A stretch of 64,000 nt of DNA, taken from a bacterium (lineage in GTDB: Bacteria; Zhuqueibacterota; Zhuqueibacteria; Oleimicrobiales; Geothermoviventaceae). The translations under genes were made by a program, and so were the position numbers. The notes under the pieces are model-generated. The model was not told where the DNA came from. It saw only the letters and a program-made list of their open reading frames with translations, and searched no databases. Below, in pieces: positions 18,914 to 27,749 of this stretch. The stretch covers positions 1 through 64,000 of the forward strand of contig JAPWUV010000013.1 in assembly GCA_028275345.1 (NCBI GenBank), given 5' to 3'. Position 1 is the stretch's first letter, and the number at the start of each line of letters is the position of its first letter.

Positions 18914-20767
18914 ATGATCGTCGTTCGCTTTGAGCCCTCTGGCCTTCGGTGCCATTGCGAAGGGCGCGTTTCCCTGCTCGAAGCGGCGCAAAAGGCCGGG
19001 GTGGCTATCTCCGCGGTCTGTGGTGGCGCCGGAACCTGCGGCAAATGTCGGGTGCAGGTGAGAGGCGAAGTGACGCCTCCCACCCCCGTCGAACGCAGAT
19101 TCTTGTCCGCTGCGGAACTGGCCAAAGGGATCCGTCTGGCTTGCCAAGCGCGTCCTCTCTCCGACGTTGTGGTCACTACCGACACGTTCGTCGCCGGCCA
19201 GATTCTGACCCGCGGGGTTTCCCGCAGCGTTGAGATCGATCCGGCCGTGCGCAAGCGGTGGATCGAGCTCAACCCTCCGAGCCTCGAGGATAACCCCTTC
19301 GACTGGGAGGATTTCCGCCGAGCGGTCGGAGGGGAGCTGGGCGGAGGAGCAGCGTCTTTGTCCTTCCTCCGCGAGCTTCCAGTCCGGCTCCGGCGGCAGG
19401 ATTTCCGCGGCACCTATGTGGCGGTAGAAGGTGTGGTGATCGACTTCGAAAAGGGGGACACGGCGGGGGAAGTCTACGGCCTCGCGATCGACCTCGGCAC
19501 GACGACCCTCGTCGTGAAGCTGTTGAATCTGGCCTCCGGATCGGTGGAGGCGGTGGCCAGCGGTGTGAATCCGCAGCGCGTGTACGGTGAGGATGTCGTA
19601 TCCCGCATCCAGTACGCGTCTGCCAGCTCCCGGAATCGGAGGGAGCTTCAGAGAGCAGCGGTTGGCGCCTTGAATGAACTTATCCGCTCGGTGCAGAGGG
19701 AGGCGGGTGTTGCCCGTGAGCGGCTCTACGAAGCCGTTGTGGTAGGGAATACGGCGATGCTCCACCTGCTGGCGGGGGTCGATGCCCGCTACCTCGCGCA
19801 GTACCCGTACGTGCCTGCCTTCCGCGGACCCTTGCGTCTGTCAGCTCGGGAGATTGGCCTTCGGATTCACCCGCGGGGCCGGGTTTTCCTCCTCCCGGCC
19901 ATCGGCCGATTCGTCGGCGGGGATACCGTGGGGGTCCTCCTGGCGACCGATTTTCTGCAACGCGAGCGCCTCACCTTGGCCATCGACATCGGGACCAACG
20001 GAGAGATCGTGCTCGGGGCGCGGGGTGAGGCTGTGGCCTGCTCCACGGCCGCTGGCCCAGCCTTCGAGGGAGCGACTATCAAGCACGGGATGCGCGCCGA
20101 GGCAGGGGCCATCGACGCGGTGTGGCTGAACAACGGGGATCTGTCTTACCACGTCATTGGCGGAGGGGAGCCGAGAGGGATCTGTGGCTCGGCCAACATT
20201 GACGTGGTGGCCATTTTGCTGAGCGAGGGCATCGTGGAGACATCCGGGAGGATGCTGCCTCCCCAGGAGCTTCCCCCGTCGTCGTCCGGGGACCTCCGAC
20301 GACGCCTCCGGATGGGCCCGGAGGGCGTCGAGATTGTCCTGGCGGAGGTCGGTGGGAAGTCGATCACCTTCACGCAGAGGGATGTGCGGGAGATTCAGCT
20401 GGCCAAGGGGGCGATTGCCACGGGGATTCGGCTACTTCTCGATGAGGCCGGGGTGAAGCTGCAGGAGGTGGATGAGGTCCTCGTGGCCGGCGGATTCGGA
20501 AACTACATTCGGCCCGAGAACGCGATTCGAATCGGACTTTTGCCCGCTGTGGATCCTGACAGGATTCGTTTCGTGGGGAATGCGGCGCTGACGGGTGCGG
20601 AGATGGCCCTTCTCTCCCGGAAGGCGCGGCAGGAGGCCGTGCGCATCGCCGAGAAGGTTCGGTACCTCGAGATCGCGGCCAGCCCCCACTTCCAGGAGCT
20701 CTTCGCGGAGAACATGCTTTTCCCGGCGGCCGACGAGGTGCCGGCGATGTGGCGTCCGCCCCGGTGA
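18914..20767 (+). CDS. 2Fe-2S ferredoxin/ASKHA ATPase, RACo-like corrinoid activator
   Basis: A 617-aa protein with two parts. The N-terminal plant-type [2Fe-2S] domain has CGGAGTCGKC near residue 36 and a fourth cysteine in IRLACQARPL. A large ASKHA-fold ATPase region follows, with AIDLGTTTLVVKLL near residue 194, AIDIGTNGEIVLGA near 357 and VAGGFGNYIRPENA near 528. This architecture is that of reductive activators of corrinoid proteins (RACo/RamA-like, DUF4445), which use ATP to reduce Co(II) to Co(I). No corrinoid protein, methyltransferase or MtrH-like gene is in the window, so its client is unknown. Confidence 0.85.
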   Translation: MIVVRFEPSGLRCHCEGRVSLLEAAQKAGVAISAVCGGAGTCGKCRVQVRGEVTPPTPVERRFLSAAELAKGIRLACQARPLSDVVVTTDTFVAGQILTRGVSRSVEIDPAVRKRWIELNPPSLEDNPFDWEDFRRAVGGELGGGAASLSFLRELPVRLRRQDFRGTYVAVEGVVIDFEKGDTAGEVYGLAIDLGTTTLVVKLLNLASGSVEAVASGVNPQRVYGEDVVSRIQYASASSRNRRELQRAAVGALNELIRSVQREAGVARERLYEAVVVGNTAMLHLLAGVDARYLAQYPYVPAFRGPLRLSAREIGLRIHPRGRVFLLPAIGRFVGGDTVGVLLATDFLQRERLTLAIDIGTNGEIVLGARGEAVACSTAAGPAFEGATIKHGMRAEAGAIDAVWLNNGDLSYHVIGGGEPRGICGSANIDVVAILLSEGIVETSGRMLPPQELPPSSSGDLRRRLRMGPEGVEIVLAEVGGKSITFTQRDVREIQLAKGAIATGIRLLLDEAGVKLQEVDEVLVAGGFGNYIRPENAIRIGLLPAVDPDRIRFVGNAALTGAEMALLSRKARQEAVRIAEKVRYLEIAASPHFQELFAENMLFPAADEVPAMWRPPR

Positions 20768-20805
20768 TCTCACTGCGGCCAGAGCGAGCGGGAGGGGAAA
20801 ACACC

Positions 20806-21993
20806 ATGTGCGCGGAAATCGAGCGGGAGAAAGTGCGCCAGGCGCAGACAATCCTGGCGGAGAAGGGGATCGACCTCTGGCTGACCTTTGTGCGGGAAAG
20901 CTCCACGAACCCCGACCCCGTGCTCGACCTCATCCTCGGCACCTCGGTGACGTGGCAGTCGATCTTCCTCATCCCCGCCGAGGGCGAAACGGTGGCCTTG
21001 GTCGGGAGTTTGGATGTGGCCCACGTGAAGGAGAAGGGCGTATTCGACCTTGTGGTCGGGTACCGGGAGTCCCTGCGGCCAGAGCTTCTCCGATGGATGG
21101 AGCGTTTCGCACCGCGTCGCATCGCCATCAATTTCTCCCGCGACGACGTTTTGGCCGATGGGCTGAGCCACGGTCTGTACCTCCTGCTCCTGGATTATCT
21201 ATCGGGGACCCCGTTTGTGGAACGACTGGAGAGCGCCGAGTCCGTGATCGCGGCCCTTCGGGGAAGGAAGACCGAGAGCGAGCTGGAGCGGATCCGCCGC
21301 GCAGTGAAACAGACGCAGGACATGATTGCTCTCCTGGACCGGGTCCTGCGGCCAGGGATGACCGAGCTGGAGGTGGCGCAGTTCCTCCGCCAGGAGATGG
21401 AACGGCGAGGGTTGGCTCCGGCATGGGACCCGGAGTATTGTCCGAGCGTATTCACGGGCCCGGAATCGGCGGGAGCCCATTCGCCGCCGACCGATCGCCG
21501 CATTGAGCCGGGCCATCTCATGAACATCGACTTCGGGGTGATCCTCGGGGGATACGCTTCGGATCTCCAGCGCACTTGGTATTTCCGTCGTCCCGGCGAG
21601 AGTGCTCCGCCCGCGGAGGTGGAGCAGGCCTTCCGCGCCGTGCGCGACGCGATCAGTCTCGCGGCGGAAGCTCTCCGTCCCGGAGTTGAGGGATGGCGTG
21701 TGGACCAGGTGGCGCGGGAGCATATCCTGTCCTGCGGTTTCGAGGAGTACCCGCATGCGTTGGGCCATCAGATCGGCCGGAAGGCCCATGATGGAGCAGG
21801 CTTGCTCTGTCCGCGCTGGGAACGCTACGGGCGGCTCGCCTTCGACCCGGTGGAGGCCGGACAGGTGTACACGCTCGAGCCCAGGGTGACCGTGCCGGGT
21901 CGGGGCGTTGCGACGATCGAAGAAATCGTGGTGGTCCGAGCCGATGGTGCTGAGTTCCTTTCCGATCGACAAATGGAGCTGTACATGAAGTGA
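20806..21993 (+). CDS. M24-family Xaa-Pro aminopeptidase-like protein
   Basis: About 395 aa. It has an N-terminal creatinase/prolidase-like domain (residues 1-155) and a C-terminal pita-bread peptidase domain. The dinuclear metal ligands are visible: the two aspartates in NIDFGVILGGYASDLQRTW near residue 240, the histidine in HALGHQIG near residue 322, and glutamates in TLEPRV and IEEIVVV near the end. It probably cleaves N-terminal Xaa-Pro dipeptides or is a related hydrolase. The start at 20806 has GGGAGGGG at 20790-20797. It follows the RACo-like gene by 38 bp and may be cotranscribed. Confidence 0.9.
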   Translation: MCAEIEREKVRQAQTILAEKGIDLWLTFVRESSTNPDPVLDLILGTSVTWQSIFLIPAEGETVALVGSLDVAHVKEKGVFDLVVGYRESLRPELLRWMERFAPRRIAINFSRDDVLADGLSHGLYLLLLDYLSGTPFVERLESAESVIAALRGRKTESELERIRRAVKQTQDMIALLDRVLRPGMTELEVAQFLRQEMERRGLAPAWDPEYCPSVFTGPESAGAHSPPTDRRIEPGHLMNIDFGVILGGYASDLQRTWYFRRPGESAPPAEVEQAFRAVRDAISLAAEALRPGVEGWRVDQVAREHILSCGFEEYPHALGHQIGRKAHDGAGLLCPRWERYGRLAFDPVEAGQVYTLEPRVTVPGRGVATIEEIVVVRADGAEFLSDRQMELYMK

Positions 21994-22093
21994 AGGCTGG
22001 GGGAAGCCGTCCCGCGAGACTTCGGGTCCAACGCTCATCCGAGTACGTGGCGTGTCCGAGGGTCTGACATCTGTAGCCGAGCGGAGGGAGAGG

Positions 22094-22999
22094 GTGACGA
22101 AGAGGCTCGTAGCAGGGATCGACTTTGGGGGGACGAAGATTCGCACGGCGATCGTGGACGAGGTGGGCAATCTCGTGGGCGAAGTGGCGGAGGAAGCCAC
22201 TGGGGCTACGCGGCGACCGGAGCAAATCGCGGATACCATGGCGGCAACGGTCCGGAGCGCGGTGAGATCCGCCCACCTCGATGTGAGAGATCTGGAGGGC
22301 GTGGGTGTTGGCTCTCCGGGCCCGTTGGATTTGACCACGGGGACTCTTCTCAGCCCGCCGAACTTACCGACCATGTGGGGCTACCCCCTTTCTGCAGAGC
22401 TTCGGGCAAGGCTCGGCGTGCCTGTTCGGGTGAACAACGATGGCAACTGTTTCGCCTTGGGAGAGGCCGTGTTCGGGTCGGGCAGAGATGCCCGCATCGT
22501 GGTGGGGGTGACCCTCGGCACCGGATTCGGCTGTGGGATCGTGGTGGAACGCAAGATCTTCGAAGGGGCCACCGGTACGGCAGCGGAGGTGTGGTGCAGC
22601 CCGTACCGGGAGGCCACGTTTGAGGAATACGGTTCGGCCAAGGGTCTTGTACGCTGCTACCGCCGGATCTCGGGTTTCGAGGCGGAGGGGCAGGAGATCT
22701 TCCGGCGAGCCCAGGCGGGGGAGACCGCGGCGGTGGAGGCATGGCGCGAGTATGGGACGCACCTGGGTATTATCCTTTCCTACCTTGTCAACATCCTCGA
22801 TCCGGATGTGATCGTCGTGGGCGGCTCTGTGGCGGCCGGTTGGGGCTTCTTCGCAGACCCAGCGCTCCGCTCGCTGCGGGCCAATGTCAATCCGCGTCCG
22901 CGCGAGCACGTCCGGTTGGTCAAGGCCAGCCTAGGTGACCTCGCCGGGGTACTCGGGGCTGCCGCCCTTTTTCTCGCTGAGCCCGCGACTGCCGCGTAG
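22094..22999 (+). CDS. ROK-family sugar kinase
   Basis: About 301 aa and cytoplasmic. GIDFGGTKIRTAIV near residue 8 is the ATP-phosphate loop, GVGSPGPLD near residue 73 is typical ROK, and VNNDGNCFALGEA near residue 115 has the catalytic aspartate. GVTLGTGFGCGIV follows. The usual zinc site of ROK kinases (GH, then CxCGxxGC) is absent: that stretch reads TAAEVWCSPYRE, then FEEYGSAKG. It is therefore a zinc-less ROK branch, and glucokinase is only one possibility. GTG at 22094 is favoured by GGAGG at 22083-22087; a GTG at 22052 would add 14 residues. It lies just upstream of the secreted amylase gene. Confidence 0.88.
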   Translation: MTKRLVAGIDFGGTKIRTAIVDEVGNLVGEVAEEATGATRRPEQIADTMAATVRSAVRSAHLDVRDLEGVGVGSPGPLDLTTGTLLSPPNLPTMWGYPLSAELRARLGVPVRVNNDGNCFALGEAVFGSGRDARIVVGVTLGTGFGCGIVVERKIFEGATGTAAEVWCSPYREATFEEYGSAKGLVRCYRRISGFEAEGQEIFRRAQAGETAAVEAWREYGTHLGIILSYLVNILDPDVIVVGGSVAAGWGFFADPALRSLRANVNPRPREHVRLVKASLGDLAGVLGAAALFLAEPATAA

Positions 23000-23082
23000 G
23001 GCCGGGGTGTACCTCTCGTTTTACCCAATTCGGCACGCAGGGTATTCTCTCTGGCTGGGCTCACCCGGTGGCAGCGGGGCGG

Positions 23083-23111
23083 TTGCTTTTCTGCGCCGTC
23101 GGTCGTATGTT
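23083..23111 (+). promoter_or_regulatory. Candidate promoter for the amylase gene
   Basis: TTGCTT, a 17-bp spacer, then TATGTT in the 154-bp gap between the ROK gene and the amylase gene, 42 bp before the ATG. The hexamers match consensus imperfectly but the spacing is exact. Confidence 0.4.
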
Positions 23112-23153
23112 GCGATAGGGATAGGGGTCGGTCAGGTGTTGAGGGAGGGAGCG

Positions 23154-24968
23154 ATGTCCGTACGAAGTTTGGTCCTCGGATTAGCCCGTGTGGCGCTCAG
23201 CGTGTCCCTGCTCGGCCTTTCAGGACTTCTTCGGGCGCAGGAAGATGACTGGCCCACGAGGGTGGTCTGGTACCAGATCTTCCCGGAACGTTTCTGCAAT
23301 GGCGACACGACGAACGATCCCACCGCCGCGGATGCGGGTATTGCCGATTATCCCGGCTGGCACCTGAGTCCCTGGACGGCGGATTGGTACCGGCTCAGTC
23401 CTTGGGAGGAAAGGCGCGGCCACTTCTACGAAGTCGTTTTCGATCGCCGATATGGGGGCGATCTCCAAGGCGTCATCGACAAACTTGATTACCTCAGGGA
23501 TCTGGGGATCGGGGCCATCTACCTGAACCCGATTTTCGAATCCCCGTCGCTGCACAAGTACGACGCCAGCATGTACCATCACGTGGACAATAATTTCGGG
23601 CCCGACCCGGAAGGCGATCGGCAGATCTGGTCGAAAGAGGATCCGGCCGACCCCAGCACCTGGAAATGGACAGCAGCCGACAGCTTGTTCCTCTCGTTGA
23701 TCCGCGAAGCCCATCGCCGGGGAATTCGGGTCATCATCGACGGGGTTTTCAATCATGTCGGCGATACCTTCTGGGCTTTCCGGGACGTGAGGACTCGCGG
23801 TCCCTCCTCGCCTTACGTGCTGTGGTTCGACATCAAGCGCTGGGATGACCCGGCGACCCCGGCGGATGAGTTCGACTACGCTTGCTGGTGGGGAGTGCGT
23901 ACGCTCCCGGAATGGAGAGAGGATGAGCGCGGCATTGTGGAGGGCCCGAAGCGCCACATCTTCGCCATCACCCGCCGCTGGATGGATCCCAATGGGGATG
24001 GCGATCCCTCCGACGGCGTAGATGGCTGGCGCCTGGACGTGCCCGAGAACGTCGACCCGGACTTCTGGGTGGATTGGTGTGCGTACGTTCGTTCCATCAA
24101 TCCGAACGCTTACACGACCGGCGAGATTTGGGGCGACGCGACCGAGTGGCTCCGCGGCGATCGCTTCTCCGCGGTGATGAACTACTTGTGGGCTCAGGCC
24201 GTCGTGGCCTACTTCGTGAACCAGAAGCAGAAGATCTCTGCCTCAGAATTCGATCGCCGGCTTGCGGAGATCCGCTCTCGCTACCCGAAGGGGGCTCTCT
24301 ACCGGCTGCAGAACCTGATCGACAGCCACGATACCGATCGCCTCGCCTCCATGGTGGTGAACCCGGACCGACGGTTCGATCACGACAATAGTCCCCGCTG
24401 GAATCCCCGCTACGATGTCCGGCGGCCCCGCGAGGAGGAATGGCGCCTCGTGCGGCTTGTGGCGCTTTTTCAGATGACATACGTGGGAGCCCCGATGATC
24501 TACTACGGGGACGAGGCAGGAATGTGGGGGGCCGATGATCCGGACGATCGCAAGCCCATGGTTTGGCCGGGGATGAGCTTCGATCCGGAGGTAACCCACC
24601 CGCTCGCTGGTCATACCCGGCCCGCCGATCCGGTGTTCTTCGACCACTCGCTGTACGACTGGTACCGAAAGCTGATCCACCTGCGTAACGACCACCCCGT
24701 GTTCCAGCACGGCGATTACCGTACACTGGTGGCAGACGACGCTCGCGACCTTTTCATCTTCGAGCGGTGGTTGGGGGACGATCAGGCCATCGTTGTGCTC
24801 CATCGCGGGGAGAGAAAAGCGGAGGTGACCATTCCGGTTCAAGGAGGCTCTACCTTCCGGAGGATGATCGCAGGCGGTGAAGTCCGCGCGGGAGCCAAAG
24901 GTCTCCGGATGGAACTGGAGCCTGTGAGCGGAGAGGTGCTGCTCAGGATCCGTCGCCCTGGGCGTTGA
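23154..24968 (+). CDS. Secreted GH13 alpha-amylase-family glycosidase
   Basis: 604 aa with an N-terminal signal peptide (MSVRSLVLGLARVALSVSLL, then cleavage near LRAQ). The GH13 (beta/alpha)8 barrel is complete: VIIDGVFNHVG near residue 199, GWRLDVPENVD near 289 with the Asp nucleophile, TGEIWG near 322 with the acid/base Glu, and LIDSHDTDRLAS near 388. The pattern suits a neopullulanase/cyclomaltodextrinase-like enzyme that degrades alpha-glucans in the periplasm or outside. It lacks the N-terminal domain seen in many of those enzymes, starting near the barrel. With the ROK kinase upstream it suggests alpha-glucan uptake and use. GAGGGAG precedes the ATG. Confidence 0.92.
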   Translation: MSVRSLVLGLARVALSVSLLGLSGLLRAQEDDWPTRVVWYQIFPERFCNGDTTNDPTAADAGIADYPGWHLSPWTADWYRLSPWEERRGHFYEVVFDRRYGGDLQGVIDKLDYLRDLGIGAIYLNPIFESPSLHKYDASMYHHVDNNFGPDPEGDRQIWSKEDPADPSTWKWTAADSLFLSLIREAHRRGIRVIIDGVFNHVGDTFWAFRDVRTRGPSSPYVLWFDIKRWDDPATPADEFDYACWWGVRTLPEWREDERGIVEGPKRHIFAITRRWMDPNGDGDPSDGVDGWRLDVPENVDPDFWVDWCAYVRSINPNAYTTGEIWGDATEWLRGDRFSAVMNYLWAQAVVAYFVNQKQKISASEFDRRLAEIRSRYPKGALYRLQNLIDSHDTDRLASMVVNPDRRFDHDNSPRWNPRYDVRRPREEEWRLVRLVALFQMTYVGAPMIYYGDEAGMWGADDPDDRKPMVWPGMSFDPEVTHPLAGHTRPADPVFFDHSLYDWYRKLIHLRNDHPVFQHGDYRTLVADDARDLFIFERWLGDDQAIVVLHRGERKAEVTIPVQGGSTFRRMIAGGEVRAGAKGLRMELEPVSGEVLLRIRRPGR

Positions 24969-25122
24969 CTCTCCGAAGCAACTGGACCGGTGTTTCCAGC
25001 CGGACTTCCGAAAGAAGATGGACATTTGAGTCTCGGAGCCGAGGGAAGGGCCATTCCCCTTGTGCCCCAAAGCAGAAGGGGGCCGACGCGGCGCCCGAGG
25101 CCTGAAGGGCGGTCGACACATC

Positions 25123-27138
25123 ATGGCGCTACGGCGATCGCGCAAACGACACATCCTTCCGGACGGGGCAACAGTTGCCGTAGTGGGTGCGGGGCCGGCT
25201 GGATGTTTCTTCGCCGTCCGGCTTCTGCGGGAGTCGAAAGAACAGGATCGGTCTCTTCGGGTCGTTCTCATCGAGAGGAAAGCGGACCCGCACACCGGAG
25301 CCATCCGCGGATGCAATGGCTGCGCGGGAGGGATTTCCCCCCGACTGGCTGATGCCCTCCAAGCTAACCACATACGGCTTCCCTCCGACGTAATCCAGAC
25401 CCGGATTCGGACCGTGACCTTGCAGGGAGAATGGAAGAACGTCGAGTTGCGCGTGCCGGACGACCGGCGGATGTACGCCGCTTTCCGCGGTGCGTTGCCT
25501 TCCCGGCGGTCGGCCCGTACGCGGGGACTGGACGAATTCCTCTTGCGATTGGCATTGGCCGAAGGAGCCGAGTTGCTGGCGGGAGAGGTGCAGGAGTTCC
25601 GCCGGCGAGCCGACGGCAGGATCGACGTCTGCTACCGGGTCGGGGGAGAGACTCGCGCCAAGGCCCACTGGCTCTTAGCCGATTTCGTGGCCCTCGCCAC
25701 CGGCGTGAACCACACACCGGGGCTCCCATTCCGGGAACAGCGATTCTTGCGGGCGATCCTCCCGTTGTTGCCCCGCTTTCGGCCGCCGAAGATTCGACGC
25801 ACGCTAGTGGCTGAAGTGAGAATCGCGAGTCGGTCGCTGCGTCCGCTCCTCGGGGAAGCCTTTTTCGGAGGGTACGGCTCCGGGCGCATTAGGATCGAGA
25901 TGTCATCCATGATCCCCAAGCGGGAGTTCCTGACCGTAGTTCTCATCGGTCCGACTGTCGATCGCGCCCAGCGCGGAGATGGACAGGCGATCATCGCCGA
26001 GTTCTTCCGTCTCCCGCATGTTCAACGGATCCTTCCGCTTCGATTCGAAGCCCCCGTGGCCTGTCTGTGCGGACCCGGGATTCCCGTCACCGCGGCGAGG
26101 GGATACGTGGCAGATCGCGTTGCCGCCGTGGGGGATTTGGCCGTGGCTCGCCTGTACAAAGACGGGCTCTATTCCGCGTTCCTGACGGCGCGCGCCCTGG
26201 CCGACACCGTGCTGCAGCTGGGTGTCGACGCCCGGAGCCTGCGGGAGGGCTACATGCCGGTCGTCGAGAAGCTCCGTCGGGATAATCGCTACGGCCGGCT
26301 GGTGTTCCTGCTGAATCGCATAGCCTTCGGGAATCGGGGCTTGAGCCGGATCCTGTATCAGGCGATCCTGACGGAACGCAAGAGCAAGCCCGAACATCAG
26401 CGCCGACTCGCCCAAATCCTGTGGAAGATCGCAAGCGGCGATGACAGCTACCGGCGGGTCTTCTTTTCCATGTTTCATCCGAAGGCGATCTACCGCATCG
26501 TTGTGGGGGGACTGCTGGTCACGCTGCGGAACGTGGCGACCGAAGCCGTCTTCGGATTGAAGTGGGAAGGTTTCGGTCGCTACCCTACGGGACTTCATCG
26601 CGAGGACTTCGTTGCGAAGAAAACGGACATCCTCCCCATCCTCGAAGCGTTCGGCCTTGGTCACACGCCCGACGTGGAGCGGATGTACTCCATTCGCGTC
26701 CGGTCGACCCCCGCGCGGATCCTGCGCGAGCTGGGCCGTTTCGGCGACCCGGACCGGCAGTTCTTTCGACCGCGCTTTGTGGACGTCCGCCGTGTTGCCG
26801 GAGAGCCCAATCGCGTCGGCTGCCGCGTGCGCTACAAGCTGCCGTTCCCGAGACTGAGCTTCCAGGTGGAGTTGGTAAGCGTCGAGCCTGGTCGGCGTTT
26901 GGTCTACCGTGTCCTCGATGGGTTCGCCCGGGGAGGTTTGCTGTTGTTCGAGCTGGATCGTTGTCAGCCCAAATGCCACTTGCTCTCCATCTACGTCAGC
27001 TTCAACTTCCCTCGCGGGCGAAATGTCATTCAGCGCCTTCTGTGGCGCGTGTTTGCTATCTTCTTTCCCGGATTTGCGCACGACGTGGTATGGAACCACT
27101 CGCTGTGTCAGCTGAAGCACTTGATTGAAAGCCAGTAG
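25123..27138 (+). CDS. FAD-dependent reductase fused to a START/SRPBCC-like domain
   Basis: 671 aa. The N-terminal part has a Rossmann motif VAVVGAGPAGCFFAVRLL near residue 18 and a geranylgeranyl-reductase-like layout: a GCNGCAGGISPRL stretch near residue 67, and an FAD-binding second motif near AVGDLAVARLYKDG. A short basic linker region follows (residues 400-500). The last 170 residues look like a START/SRPBCC lipid-binding fold, from MYSIRVRSTPARILRELG to the end. I infer a fusion of a polyprenyl or lipid-directed oxidoreductase with a hydrophobic-ligand domain. No function is assigned. ATG 25123 is preferred to an upstream TTG; neither has a strong ribosome site. Confidence 0.7.
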   Translation: MALRRSRKRHILPDGATVAVVGAGPAGCFFAVRLLRESKEQDRSLRVVLIERKADPHTGAIRGCNGCAGGISPRLADALQANHIRLPSDVIQTRIRTVTLQGEWKNVELRVPDDRRMYAAFRGALPSRRSARTRGLDEFLLRLALAEGAELLAGEVQEFRRRADGRIDVCYRVGGETRAKAHWLLADFVALATGVNHTPGLPFREQRFLRAILPLLPRFRPPKIRRTLVAEVRIASRSLRPLLGEAFFGGYGSGRIRIEMSSMIPKREFLTVVLIGPTVDRAQRGDGQAIIAEFFRLPHVQRILPLRFEAPVACLCGPGIPVTAARGYVADRVAAVGDLAVARLYKDGLYSAFLTARALADTVLQLGVDARSLREGYMPVVEKLRRDNRYGRLVFLLNRIAFGNRGLSRILYQAILTERKSKPEHQRRLAQILWKIASGDDSYRRVFFSMFHPKAIYRIVVGGLLVTLRNVATEAVFGLKWEGFGRYPTGLHREDFVAKKTDILPILEAFGLGHTPDVERMYSIRVRSTPARILRELGRFGDPDRQFFRPRFVDVRRVAGEPNRVGCRVRYKLPFPRLSFQVELVSVEPGRRLVYRVLDGFARGGLLLFELDRCQPKCHLLSIYVSFNFPRGRNVIQRLLWRVFAIFFPGFAHDVVWNHSLCQLKHLIESQ

Positions 27139-27345
27139 CTGGGCCAAAGGGCCGAATTGCTCCCGCTGAATCGGGGCGACGGGTGCGTAAGTGGCGGGCC
27201 AGAGCTTGAGCCATGCGCTCTTGTCTCACCCCGCGCAGGATCCCGTGCATGAGCGGAGGGGATTGAAACGCCGAGGCGTTACGGAAAAGGGCGACCGCTC
27301 GGCCAGGCGTACCTTACAAAAACCATACCATGGGGGGAATTGGCC

Positions 27346-27374
27346 TTGACAATCAAGGGGTGATGGGTTATATT
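27346..27374 (+). promoter_or_regulatory. Near-consensus sigma-70 promoter upstream of gatC
   Basis: Perfect TTGACA (27346-27351), a 17-bp spacer, then TATATT (27369-27374), in the 319-bp gap between the FAD gene and gatC. The rest of that gap (27139-27340) shows no gene; it is AT-richer near this site. Predicted start of transcription is near 27381. Confidence 0.8.
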
Positions 27375-27395
27375 ACATCCGACCCGAGCGCTAGG

Positions 27396-27418
27396 AAAGG
27401 CCCGATGCGGGCCTTTTT
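27396..27418 (+). terminator. Terminator hairpin in the gatC leader (possible attenuator)
   Basis: AAAGGCCCG (27396-27404) pairs with CGGGCCTTT (27408-27416) around an ATG loop; the strand continues into more T (27414-27418 are all T). It lies only about 15 nt after the predicted start site and about 40 nt before gatC, so it would end a very short transcript unless bypassed. Confidence 0.7.
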
Positions 27419-27457
27419 GCGTGTCAATGTCCAGAGCAGGGAAGGGGAGGAACGGCG

Positions 27458-27745
27458 TTGCCCATCAGCATCGAAGAGGTGGATCGCATCGCCCAGTTGG
27501 CCAAGCTGAGCTTCACCGAGGAAGAGAAGTGGGAGCTGGCCGAGCAACTGGCGAAGATCGTGGAGTATGTGGAGAAGATCAACGAGCTCGATCTGGAGCA
27601 CGTGCCGCCCACCACGCACGTCATTGAGCTCACCAACGTCATGCGGGAGGACGAAGTTCGGCCGGGCCTTTCCCAGGAGGAGGCGTTGATGAACGCGCCG
27701 GCCAAGAAGCTCGGCTTCTTCAGTGTTCCGAAAGTGATCGGGTAG
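27458..27745 (+). CDS. gatC: Asp/Glu-tRNA amidotransferase subunit C
   Basis: The small subunit of the GatCAB amidotransferase, which turns Glu-tRNA(Gln) or Asp-tRNA(Asn) into the amidated form. It is 95 aa, the usual size. IEEVDRIAQLAKLSFTEEEK at the N-terminus and MREDEVRPGLSQEEALMNAP in the middle are typical. The start is TTG at 27458 after a GGGGAGGAA site. gatA and gatB are not here. It is the first gene of the kdsB-pyrG-kdsA-lpt run, with kdsB 4 bp downstream. Confidence 0.92.
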   Translation: MPISIEEVDRIAQLAKLSFTEEEKWELAEQLAKIVEYVEKINELDLEHVPPTTHVIELTNVMREDEVRPGLSQEEALMNAPAKKLGFFSVPKVIG

Positions 27746-27749
27746 AGCG

